A stretch of DNA of 64,000 nt from assembly GCA_027382625.1 (NCBI GenBank), contig JAJKFJ010022697.1:124001-188000 (forward strand), read 5' to 3'. Under the pieces are notes generated by a model, which searched no databases, was not told where the DNA came from, and saw only the letters and a list, made by a program, of their open reading frames with translations. Shown here piece by piece: positions 55,171 through 64,000 of the stretch (the stretch's first letter is position 1; each line of letters opens with the position of its first letter). Made by a program: the position numbers and the translations under genes. This DNA comes from Tetmemena sp. SeJ-2015. Its lineage: Eukaryota > Ciliophora > Spirotrichea > Sporadotrichida > Oxytrichidae.

Positions 55171-57591
55171 ATGGGAAAGAAAGACCAGCAGCAGGGAGTA
55201 GGAAAGTCCCTACTCAAAAAGCACAGTCAAAAGCTAAACGCCAGAAGGAATAAGGACACCCAGTTCAAATAGGTACAAAAATAATTTATAAGCACAAATC
55301 CCCATCAGAAGCATTCCCATTATCTTAATTGTCATTCTTAAAATTCATGTGTAGCATCAAGTGATCGATGATGATTCCAAGCCACAGCTCAAGTCTATCA
55401 TCGACCAGAAACTCCCTGGAGGAGTTCGTGCAGCTAGCTCAGCTCTCCAACAAGAAGTTCAATGCTGAGAAGGAAGTCACCATCATTAACAAGAAGGAGG
55501 TTCTCCAAGGCTCTGTGGAGAGCAGCCACGCCCAGAGGGAACTCCTCAATAATTTCCTGACGGAAACCTCCATCAAGAACCCCCAATACTAATTGCTAAG
55601 AATCCCAAGAAAGCCCCATTGGGAGGAGAATATTATGATAACAACTTTATCTATATCTATACTTTTAATGGGAGAGCACAATGAGTGCACTCGAGATTTA
55701 GACCAGGGAGAACATGGCCTTCCTGTAGTGGAGAAAAGATATGGCCACCATCGAGGAGAACAACGTCAACCTCGCAATCACTCCCTTCGAAAAGAACTTA
55801 GAAGTATGGAGACAGCTGTGGAGAGTCATTGAGAGGTCAGACGTGCTCCTCCAAATCGTGGATGCCAGAAACCCATATCAACAAATATGCATGACCATTG
55901 TGTCTTAGTCAGTGTAGAATATTTCTTCTACTCAGAGGACTTGGAGAAGTACATCGCTGATGTGGACAAGAGCAAGGAGTTCATGTTGTTAGTTAACAAG
56001 GCAGACTACTTGACTGAAGATTTGAGGGAGCACTGGTCTACCTACTTCAACCAGAAGGGAGTCAAGCACATCTTCTTCAGCGCCCTTGAAGAGCAAGTCA
56101 AGATCGACCACGACGAAGAAGACGAGGATATGAAGAGGATGATGAGGAGAAGAAGAGGGAGAAGAGGTGAGTGAGGAAAAGTAATAGAACGATGGAGCCC
56201 AAGACGAGGTGAAGGAGGGTGAAGAGGAGAAACAGAAGAAAAAGAAGAAGCACGAAGGACTCACCATCGAAGAGGAGAAGGAGCTACATGCCAAGAAGTT
56301 GCAGCAGATCGTGAAGAAACTGAACACATCGCACGTCTTCACAAGGACTGAACTGATGGAGATCTTGAGAGGCAAGGCATAAGAGAAATCCAAGACCTTC
56401 GAGGAGAGGCTGATGGTTGGATTTGTGGGATATCCAAATGTCGGAAAGTCCTCAGTCATCAACGTTATCTGCCAGTAGAAGAGAGTGGGAGTTGCTAACA
56501 TGCCAGGAAAAACCAAGCATTTCCAGACTCTGAACATCGAGGGCAACATCTGCCTGTGTGATTGCCCAGGTCTTGTGTTCCCCTCCTTCGCTAACTCCAA
56601 GGCTGAGATGATGTGCTGCGGAGTACTCCCTATCGATACCATGAAGGACTTTGTCTATATTGATATTGAGTGTGAAGTATTCCAACATCTTATTATGTCT
56701 CACCAGTGTCTCTGATCATTTTCAGAGTACCAAAGGAAGTTCTGGAATCCTACTATCACATTTTGCTGCCACCAACTAACTCCAGGAAATACAATGCAAG
56801 CATCTTCCTGTAGATCTATGCGGCCAGGAAGGGATATGTGACTGGAAGAGGTCTGCCATAATGAGGCTCAAGCAGCTAAGAATATGTATTGAAGGACTAC
56901 ACCTCTGGCAAGCTACTATTCTGTCACTTGAGGCCAGATTACGATGTGAACCTCCATGGACCCATTCTTTAATTTTATAAATTCAGCAGAGTGGGTTCCA
57001 CGACACGAAGTTCCAAGTACTTACTAGAAATGAAGCTGCAAGTCAACTTGAGGAAGTTAAGTCAGATAGAGGAGAAGAGGAAGAGAAGGAAGGTGCCTTC
57101 TCAAACTCAGAATGACTAAGTAGAGGGAGAGGCAAGTGACGACGATGAAGAGAGCAAAGACACTTAATAACGCAGGACTTATGTAATATTTTCTTTAAAC
57201 ACTGTTGGGGACACTACCGACCTGAACTCACAATCTGCAAGTGCAGTTCCTGCCAAAGGCCAACTATACTTATCATCATCAGTAAGGGAGTAGGAGATTG
57301 ATAAGGACTTCTTCACTCAAGAGTAAGCTTAAGGTTTCGACCAGACAGCCACCAGTCTAAAGCTGAACAAGGGCGAAAGGAGGGCGCTTAAGTTCGCCAT
57401 CTTGAGGGGTGAGAAGATCGACCAGATCCCCTAACCTGAAGGAGTACCTGGCTGAGCAGGTGAAGCAGAGCAAGAACAAGAAGAACCTGAAGAGCATTGC
57501 AATAGCAAAGAAAGACAACGGCAGAGGAGGCAACAACAGTAATAAGTTCTATGGATTCGCCCAGTTGGACGACGGAAACGACAGCAGCTGA
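55171..57591 (+). CDS. LSG1: LSG1-type circularly permuted GTPase (60S ribosome biogenesis)
   Basis: Starts MGKKDQQQGVGKSLLKKHSQ at 55,171; a GT-AG intron of about 82 bp follows QFKQ. Family landmarks in order: LEEFVQLAQLSNKKFNAEKE, LRIPRKPHWEEN, FLQWRKDMATIEENN, ITPFEKNLEVWRQLWRVIER, IVDARNPYFFYSEDLEKY, LLVNKADYLTED (G4), an acidic Lys/Glu-rich insert, GFVGYPNVGKSSVINV (G1), MPGKTKHFQTL (G2), LCDCPGLVFPSF (G3), VPKEVLESYYHILLPPTNSR and a basic tail ending TGA 57,589-57,591. The G4-before-G1 order defines the permuted family. LSG1 releases NMD3 from cytoplasmic 60S subunits. Five pointer-type inserts and some single-base frame breaks are needed to read it. Confidence 0.92.
55635..55684 (+). 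other. IES in LSG1, pointer ATGA
   Basis: ATGA at 55,635-55,638 and 55,681-55,684. Removing 46 bp joins HWEENIM to SALEIQTRENMAFLQW, the correct frame and spacing for LSG1. Confidence 0.85.
55875..55922 (+). other. IES in LSG1, pointer ATAT
   Basis: ATAT at 55,875-55,878 and 55,919-55,922. Removing 44 bp gives VDARNPYFFYSEDLE, residue-for-residue collinear with the family motif DARNPLLFRCEDLE. Confidence 0.9.
56964..56994 (+). other. IES in LSG1, pointer ATTC
   Basis: ATTC at 56,964-56,967 and 56,991-56,994. Removing 27 bp yields NLHGPIQQSGFHDTKFQ in frame. Confidence 0.75.
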
Positions 57592-57823
57592 ATACTTAAA
57601 GAGAGGGCCATTATATTTATTAGAATATCCTAATTAAACTAAGAGATGCTGCAGCAGTTTAATTTATGCAACATTAAGTTCGATTCCATGATAACCCATC
57701 ATAACTATAGTGAATGAATGAACAAAGGAATGACTTGAATCTTAGATGAGAGATACACAATTCTTATAATTTCTAGAGTACAAATAATTCAGTGCATAAA
57801 ATAATTAAAATACAATATCTAAA

Positions 57824-58511
57824 ATGAGTGACAGCAGTGAGGGAGAATCACCCAGGAGGAGGAATAATTTGCTCAGTGAGGACGATGATGACCTATACAA
57901 GTCAGACTAAGACAACTAAACAAACTTAAACAATGATACTGGCAAAGAACAAAAATAAGTAACAAGAGGACTCGCAGGAAGATGATGGATAAGAAGAGGG
58001 AGAGGAGGAGTGGGAGGGGAGAAGAAGGAGGAGGAAGCTCACTAACCATAAAAGCTAAAGCTGCCCTCATTTCACAGACGCCCTCAAGAATCAATAAAAC
58101 GCAGGCAGTCAAATCCCTAACTTTCTTGCTAAGAAAAGTCAAGTCTCAAACCTCACAGACTACGATCTCACCCACTCCTTCAAGAAGGCACAAGAGGATT
58201 TACTAAAGAAGAGTCAGCCAAAGAAAATGATAGTGGAGGAGACCATTCAAAAGGAGGGCATCAACACACTTGAGAGCCAAGCCAACATCGGAGCTATTGA
58301 AAAGAGAATTGAGCAGTAGAATGTGAGAGTCAACCCTTTCTAGAAGAGTAGAGTTGTCATGAGTAGGAAGGATGAGAGGAATCTAAAGAGGGACAAAGAG
58401 AGTCGCAAGAGAGAAGCTGGGGACAAGAAAAGAAACCTCAAGGCAGGTGATAAGGAAAGGAATAAGCAGTAAAGGAATGGAGGTGGTAGAGATGCGAATC
58501 GCTTTGACTGA
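57824..58511 (+). CDS. small acidic/basic protein, unidentified
   Basis: Starts MSDSSEGESPRRRNNLLS at 57,824; after a frame change near 57,960 an acidic stretch (QEDDGQEEGEEEWEGRRRRR) is followed by an open frame to TGA 58,509-58,511: PNFLAKKSQVSNLTDYDL, KKMIVEETIQKEGINTLE, RIEQQNVRVNPFQKSRVVMS and a Lys/Arg-rich end (GDKERNKQQRNGGGRDANRF). The acidic-then-basic layout and position next to LSG1 would suit a nucleolar or RNA-binding protein, but I cannot name the family. Confidence 0.55.
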
Positions 58512-58639
58512 AGTTTTAATTAAATAAATAATAGTTAAGGAAATTAATATACCTTCTGTTCCATTCATTTATGAAAGAAATTAAAATATAAGTAGTAGTA
58601 GTAGTTTCATTAAGATGATCTTTATAGGATTCATTATGA

Positions 58640-60876
58640 TCATTCTTTCTTCTTGTTTTGCTTAAGCTCCATTTGCTTAATCATTAGTTAAATTATGAGA
58701 TCCAATTTTTAAGAGGTCATCAGGAAAATCTAATTCAACAAAAGCGTAGTTTGATCTTGCAATTAGGGAATAAAAGGAGGTTAAACTTCTGCTTACTAAA
58801 ATGCATAGTTGTTTTATGGAGGAGTTGGAGGAATTTAAATCTGGTCAATGATCATTTGCTAATCTTACTGTTCGTTTTCTATTTTGATTCTCTTCATAAT
58901 GTTTTACTCTTCACTCAAACTTTTATCCTCCCTTTACTCTGGCATCGAGCGCTTCCTCCCTCTTTATTTAGTCTGCTTCACTTCTTCTTCTATTAATAAC
59001 TCGTCTTCCTTTAAATTTTTAGCTTGCTGATTTTTAAGAGGCGTTTGTTTACTTTTAGTGGCCAGCCCATTTTATGCAGCAGGTTTACTCTTGGCCTATT
59101 TTTTACTAGACTCTCTCCGACTTGCTCTTTTCTTATCATCCTACTTGATCTGTCTCTTTCGCGTACTCTTCCTCTATTGCTACTCCTCCTCCTCCTCCTC
59201 TTATTAATGGATTTTAGAGTCCCCATGGTTTTTAACAGCTTTAGATTTTCGCCCTTACTCTGTGATTGTAGATATTTAGTCACTCTATCTACTACTCTGC
59301 CTAAGGACTTTAAATCGATTTCCCTTTGCACTATTCTATAGTCTAGATCTATTAAAATGCTTTCTCGTAGGGACTTGTTCGACTGTCTCCTCAACTCCTA
59401 CTGGATTTACTCATGAGAACCATACATATGATTTTAAAATTTAGTGAGAGTTTCATAGTAATGAGGAGTCTTGCAGTGCATGCACTCATAAAACTTGGCA
59501 AAGAGAGGACCTTCATTTTTCTAATTTTTAGTCTCCCTCTTTGATTTCCTCTTTTAATCTTTAGGAAGCATATTCTAGTCTTTATTTTTTAACTAGGGAT
59601 CTTGATTTTATACAGAGGAATTCACGCGGCTTACATGAGACTTAGCAGGCATACTCTCTCGGTAGTTTTTAAACTTATTGCTCTAGCTATTAGTAAGTCC
59701 AGCTTCGTCCTTACTCGCTTCGGTCTTATTACTCTATTACTTCTTTTCTTAAAATTTTCTATCATTAAGGAAAGAAAATTCACTCACTCCTTCGCTCAGC
59801 AAGGAATCCCCATCCTCCATTTCCATTTAAGGTTTACCAGATTTCTCATACTCTTAAAGTTCAGTAGTTAATTGTGTCTCAACTTATTTCAGAGCACTTT
59901 TCTAAGCTTTTTAGGCTTGAAAAGAACTCTCTTGAATATTTTAATCTTACTCTGCTAATTAAGATAACTTGGCTTTTGATTTTTAATTAGGATCATTTTG
60001 CTATTTCTGGTCTTGCTTTTGATTTTTGAGCAACTCATTCTGAGAATCTATTTCAGCCTTGATATTTTCTATCAGCTTCTCTGAATCAATTCTGGTTTCA
60101 CTTAGTCCGTTTAATTTAAAACTGAGTCTAGCTCCCTAGTTGTCACTTGATTTACTCCTTCTCCTAGATGTTCTACCCCCGGAATTCTAAACCCAGCCAT
60201 GATGATCCTGCTTCTTTTTAGAAACTTATTGAGAATTTTAAGTACTTGGGTTTTTTGAAATTTATTATGAAGTTGTGGAATTTACTTGATCCTAATTTGA
60301 CTGTTTTTATGCAGGTAGAGATAACTTTTGAGCATCTTAATTTGAAGTACTCAGGCTTGATGCCTTCTTTTCAGGGACAGTCTTTGGAACTGACCATTCA
60401 GCGGAGGGCTTCTTTTTGGATTAATGTTCTTACCTTCTAGTATGTTTTTAGATAAGCTGCGCCTGCCTCTTCTTGGCCATGGCTATCTATATATTTATGT
60501 CGGCTAGTTTCTTTTGCTCTTTCATAACTGGTGATAGCACAGCAGAACCACTCTTACTCACATTTTTATCCTTCAGCTTTTTGCCTTCTTCTTCTTCCTC
60601 ACTTGTCTTATCATTCCTTCTACTCTCTCTATACATGGAAGATTGCCTTTCTCGCATTTGGCTTTGGCGAATCATTTAAGTGCCACTCTTAGATTCGGAG
60701 CGCTCTCTGCTCTCGCAAATAGATTTTGCTCCTCCTTTTTTAGGTGTTGCATTCAAAGGAGGCTAGTAGACTCCACTCAACCCGCCTGGCTTAACCTAAG
60801 ATCGCTTCCCCTTCAAATTCTAAGTGCTTATTCTAGACTGCTGAGAGTTCAGATTCTAAACATCGTTGCTCATCAT
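58640..60876 (-). CDS. C2H2 zinc-finger / AT-hook-like protein, Lys/Gln-rich
   Basis: Starts MMSNDVQNLNSQQSRIST at 60,876. A Ser/Lys-rich N-terminus, then an intron (about 60,435-60,230), then a long coiled Gln-rich part (RIDSEKLIENIKAEIDSQNE; ASKDEAGLTNSQSNKFKNYR) leading to a single C2H2 finger (YECMHCKTPHYYETLTKFQN followed by HMYGSH). A basic region follows, with an AT-hook-like core (KQRGRKRSMPEQ), and a Gln-rich end before TGA 58,640-58,642. A frame shift within a (GAG)n repeat near 59,200 is required. Zinc finger plus AT hook suggests DNA binding in the nucleus; targets unknown. It converges on the small gene ending at 58,511. Confidence 0.6.
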
Positions 60877-61103
60877 TTTTAAAATAATTTTAATCCTAGA
60901 GTCACTTCATTTGAAGAGAAGCAGACAGCCAACTAAATATTCAGCTTCACAGAAGATGACTTTAAGTAGATAGGCAGAATAATATATTATATAAAGTTAT
61001 ATACTGTGCAAATAACATTCCCTCTTCATTAGAATTAAAATGTCAATATGATGACTCTTTCATTGAAAGATATAAATATATGACATATGCTTGTTTACTG
61101 TAG

Positions 61104-63509
61104 TCAATTAAAGTCTTCGATTAAATCAACAATAGAGTAGTATATACTGATCGTTCCACACAACACACCGAATAGGATTATGCACTTGTGAACAAACTTC
61201 CTATTCAAACTTATCTCCAAATGAAATGCTCTGTTGTATAGTAAGATCTACAAATGGTTATTCTCATCATTATCAACTTACTGTAAGCACGAAGAGGTTA
61301 ATCATGCTTGCGAAAGCGCCATTCAAATTCAAGAAGCTCCCAAATTTAGGCACAACAGAGGCCACAAAAGCAATTAAGAGAAGTAATATTCCTCTGGACA
61401 GCACTTGCCTCAGTTTTGGTAAGCCAGCAAATGGAAGTTGCTGATAGAGCTTCGTCTTCTGAAATATTTCAAAGCCTGTCATCGCAAACAGAGGGATTGT
61501 GCAGAATAAGCTAAAATTATTATTCTCATTCATGCTTTTGTATTTGAAGGAGTTTATTGAGATGATATAGGCGACTCTCATTAAAGTAGTCATGTCGTTT
61601 TGTGGGAGGTTTAGTGTGATAAGATCTTTGATTTCATCTTGGTAGCTCTAAAAAGGATGTCATAATAAGATGATTATTAAAACTTACCGCATAGCCTGTC
61701 ACTCCCATTAAAATGCAGAGTATTATGACAAAGTAGCTCACATACCTGAAAGTTTAAATGAACAACTCAGGCCTCTTGGAAGACTTGTACATTGGCAGCA
61801 CCATTGAGCTAGAGTCGAAGGTGAAAGCTGCTATTCCGAAAAAGAGAGGTATAAATTTGATGATCACTACAATTAAACGTATTTATTATAAGTTAGCTGG
61901 CTCAAACACTTTCAAATTGTTTGTAGAAGTTTCTTAGCTACTATAGCTGTTTTGAGTTCTTTCATTTATTTTCATAAAGCTGAAGCCAAATATTATCACC
62001 ACTAAAAGGATATTATGAATTAAGAGAATTCTTACAGCCAAAAGATATTGTAAAGCTGGCAAACACAGACAGGAAAGACACTTTTCTAAAGCTTTGAAAC
62101 CAACAGATGGGCGTCAAAGCTGATACAGCAAGGAAAATGTAAAGGGATCTGTGCCCGCAAAAACTCTAGTCAGTGTGAAGGCAAATCAATTAATCCATCT
62201 GCTTTCCGATGAAGATAGAGTATGAAATACAAGAGCCGAGGATTCCCACTATACTCAACCATTCAATCACAAACTTCTTAAATTTCTAAATTATTAGCAT
62301 TAATCAAGATCTTGCCTGTCGGACCAAATGTAGCTAGTGTCAAGTCTTGGAGAGTCTCATACTGCTTTCCTAATTTGAGCTTAGTGGGTATTTGAAGCAG
62401 CATGGTGTAAGTTGTTACAAGGCCAATTATAGTTGTCCCTAAAACACCACCTAGTACACCAACCAACTAAAATGTCTAAGGTAAAGCAAGTATTCCAATT
62501 CCGATGAAGCTCTTAAATATGTTGAAGACAACACCCACTTAACTCAGATTTCCTTCTTTAAGTGGCGATTTGAATAAGTGCTTGCTATGCTTTCCTTGAT
62601 CATAGCCAATAGGTTGATCAGCAGTCTCTTCCTCAGCATTTGGATTTTGATCTTTAGGGTTCAAGCTGCTACTCTACAGATGCTTCTAGCTTTTTACCAG
62701 TTTGGCTTTTTGCTATCGAGCCTGATCCTTCGTGCTTTCCATATCCTCTATAAGTATTCATAATAAGGCTTCGACTATGATTACCCTCCTCTCGATTAGT
62801 GTTTGACTACTCACTGCGGTAGAAGTTATTGTAGTAGAGGTCAAGATCACTGGCCACTTGATTAGAGTCTGGGTACTCGTTATGCACATTTATCTCATGA
62901 ATTATCTCTTGCAAATTCTAGCAGTCCATCAAGTTCACTTCCTTCAGCTTATTCAATTCCATGCTCAAGTCTATCTCCTCATCCTCCTCTTATGTCTCTC
63001 TCAGAGTATATATAAACTATCCATACTACAAATGTTTTTTAAATTTAAGTATCGAATTTCTGCTAGAGATAGGGTTGATTTGGATCAGCACTCGTCCTAT
63101 TCACGCCTTAGTAAATGGAGGAAATGTCTTGGAACTAGTAGCTCATGTCAGCTGGCAAGATTTCACTCACTACGAAAATCTTTTTGGCTTCCTATTTTTC
63201 TTGTTCCACTTCAAAGTTAAAGTGTAAGTCCTCCTCCTCACCCGCCTATTCTCATCCTTTAGATAATTCATAAATCTGTTTACTTACCACCTCTTTAGCG
63301 TTGATCTGGTCCCATACCTCGTATAAATTAATAACTCATTCAGCTCTACATTTTATAAGATAAGCTTCTCAATTATAGTTGGCAGGCTATTGCTTATTTT
63401 TAGACTTTTAAACGCCTTGGGTGTTTTAGATGTCGTTTGAAGAGCTCTGCTGATATGATACCGTGCTTGGAGTGTCCACCTCCATAATTTACTCTTGAAA
63501 GTTTTTCAT
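61104..63509 (-). CDS. amino acid transporter (AAAP family) with long cytosolic N-terminus
   Basis: Start ATG at 63,509 (MKNFQEQIMEVDTPSTVS). The N-terminal ~250 residues are soluble (SMELNKLKEVNLMDCQNLQE; SDLDLYYNNFYRSEQ). CTTAT repeats at 62,750-62,754 and 62,763-62,767 remove 13 bp and join this part to MESTKDQARQQKAK and the membrane domain: VVFNIFKSFIGIGILALPQ (the family's N-terminal GxGILALP motif), GVLGGVLGTTIIGLVTTYT, WLSIVGILGSCISYSIFIGK, IFLAVSALTPICWF, MVLPMYKSSKRPELF, YVSYFVIILCILMGVTGYA, ILLLLIAFVASVVPKFGSF and LFGVLCGTISIYYSIVDLIE before TGA 61,104-61,106. About ten membrane helices fit the family. Substrate not predictable. The ATG at 62,742 is an alternative start if the N-terminal join is wrong. 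Confidence 0.8.
62750..62767 (-). other. 13 bp micro-IES, pointer CTTAT
   Basis: Two CTTAT copies (plus-strand ATAAG at 62,750 and 62,763) separated by 8 bp. Removal puts the long N-terminal frame in register with the transporter and deletes a TGA. Confidence 0.65.
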
Positions 63510-63610
63510 TTCAAATCCTTAGAATTATAACTTTAAACAACATCTTACATACATGTAGTTATTTTAATTTGGTCAATACTGTTCCGTTCATAATCGACTT
63601 CATATTGACA

Positions 63611-64000
63611 TCAATTATCTTAATTTCTAAATTAGGACTAAAAATAATCCAAACTTTAACATGATCAGCCTAGTTTGATTCCATTTCACTACCTAATTGA
63701 GTTTCTTTTCTCCTGATTGAGCATTTTAGAGATCTCACTAGCCAGTTTGAACTTTAGCTCCTTGGAGTTTGTTGAGCGGTTTGACTTGTTATCAAAGCTG
63801 CTTCTGCTCAGAGCACCATCATCTTACTCTAGCTATTCATCTCAAAATAAAACACTCTAAATTATTAGGCACATCTCTTTCCTCCTTAATTTAGAACTGA
63901 TTGAGGCTGTGATTCTCAGAAGCCACTGAGGATCTTCGATCGACGTCATCGCCTTAGCTGGTGCTTTTCAAAGTTGAGGAGTGCTTGAAAAGGGCTGAGT
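63611..64000 (-). CDS. 3' end of a gene continuing beyond the window
   Basis: Open minus-strand pieces LKSTSQGDDVDRRSSVASEN and DGALSRSSFDNKSNRSTNSK ... FKLASEISKMLNQEKRNSI, separated by a short AT-rich insert near 63,830-63,860, then a GT-AG intron (about 63,680-63,640) and a TGA at 63,611-63,613. Ser/Lys-rich and unidentified; the 5' part lies outside. Confidence 0.45.

Noticed and set aside
56830..56870. TGA translated as an amino acid in LSG1
   Set aside because: TGA ends most reading frames in the window at plausible places; here a +1 frame gives family-like residues, so a frame break is more likely than a third reassigned stop.
1..64000. A standard macronuclear genome with ordinary introns only
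   Set aside because: Frame-restoring deletions bounded by direct repeats, displaced segments and transposons inside genes cannot be explained by splicing.
1..64000. Bacterial or viral DNA, rRNA/tRNA genes, CRISPR arrays
   Set aside because: TAA/TAG used as Gln, GT-AG introns and eukaryotic proteins throughout; no RNA gene signature or spaced repeat array was found.

Overview
The window looks like germline (micronuclear) DNA of a spirotrich/hypotrich ciliate of the Oxytricha-Stylonychia-Tetmemena type. TAA and TAG lie in frame throughout clear genes and must be read as Gln; one TAA (52,193-52,195, minus strand) encodes the Gln of the conserved PQGGNTG motif of a D-2-hydroxyglutarate dehydrogenase. 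TGA is the only stop. Almost every gene is cut by short AT-rich inserts whose ends carry the same 2-15 bp repeat. Deleting the insert plus one repeat restores family-matching protein, so these are internal eliminated sequences (IESs) with pointers, alongside ordinary GT-AG introns of about 35-75 bp. No C4A4-type telomere repeats, rRNA, tRNA or CRISPR were seen. All coordinates and translations were worked out by hand; exon and IES edges inside genes are approximate unless a pointer is given. Left part (1-20.7 kb): on the minus strand an unidentified gene, a SIR2-like gene, an NT-C2 coiled-coil gene and a large Gln-rich coiled-coil gene; then a plus-strand PP2C phosphatase with long Gln-rich flanks, a minus-strand RING/TRAF-type zinc-finger gene and a plus-strand adenylate kinase 7 homologue. 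Middle (20.7-35 kb): three tandem minus-strand copies of a WS/DGAT-like O-acyltransferase gene. Each is scrambled in the same odd-even way: segments lie in the order 1-3-5-7...end, followed by 2-4-6, and matching pointers of 7-15 bp reconnect them. Copy A lacks both the start and the stop codon that B and C share. Each copy carries a different inserted element inside an IES: a 493 bp MITE in A, an 807 bp MITE in B and a 2.84 kb long-TIR element in C, all with 8 bp target duplications. Right part (35-64 kb): two paralogous nucleoside 2-deoxyribosyltransferase-like genes, several unidentified Ser/Gln-rich or coiled-coil genes, a D2HGDH gene whose start lies only 15 bp from a divergent gene, LSG1 (60S ribosome biogenesis GTPase) with several clear IESs, a C2H2/AT-hook gene and an amino acid transporter running towards the right edge. 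Overall this is a normal set of housekeeping and cytoskeletal genes in unprocessed germline form; the scrambled triplicated acyltransferase and its nested elements are the main novelty.
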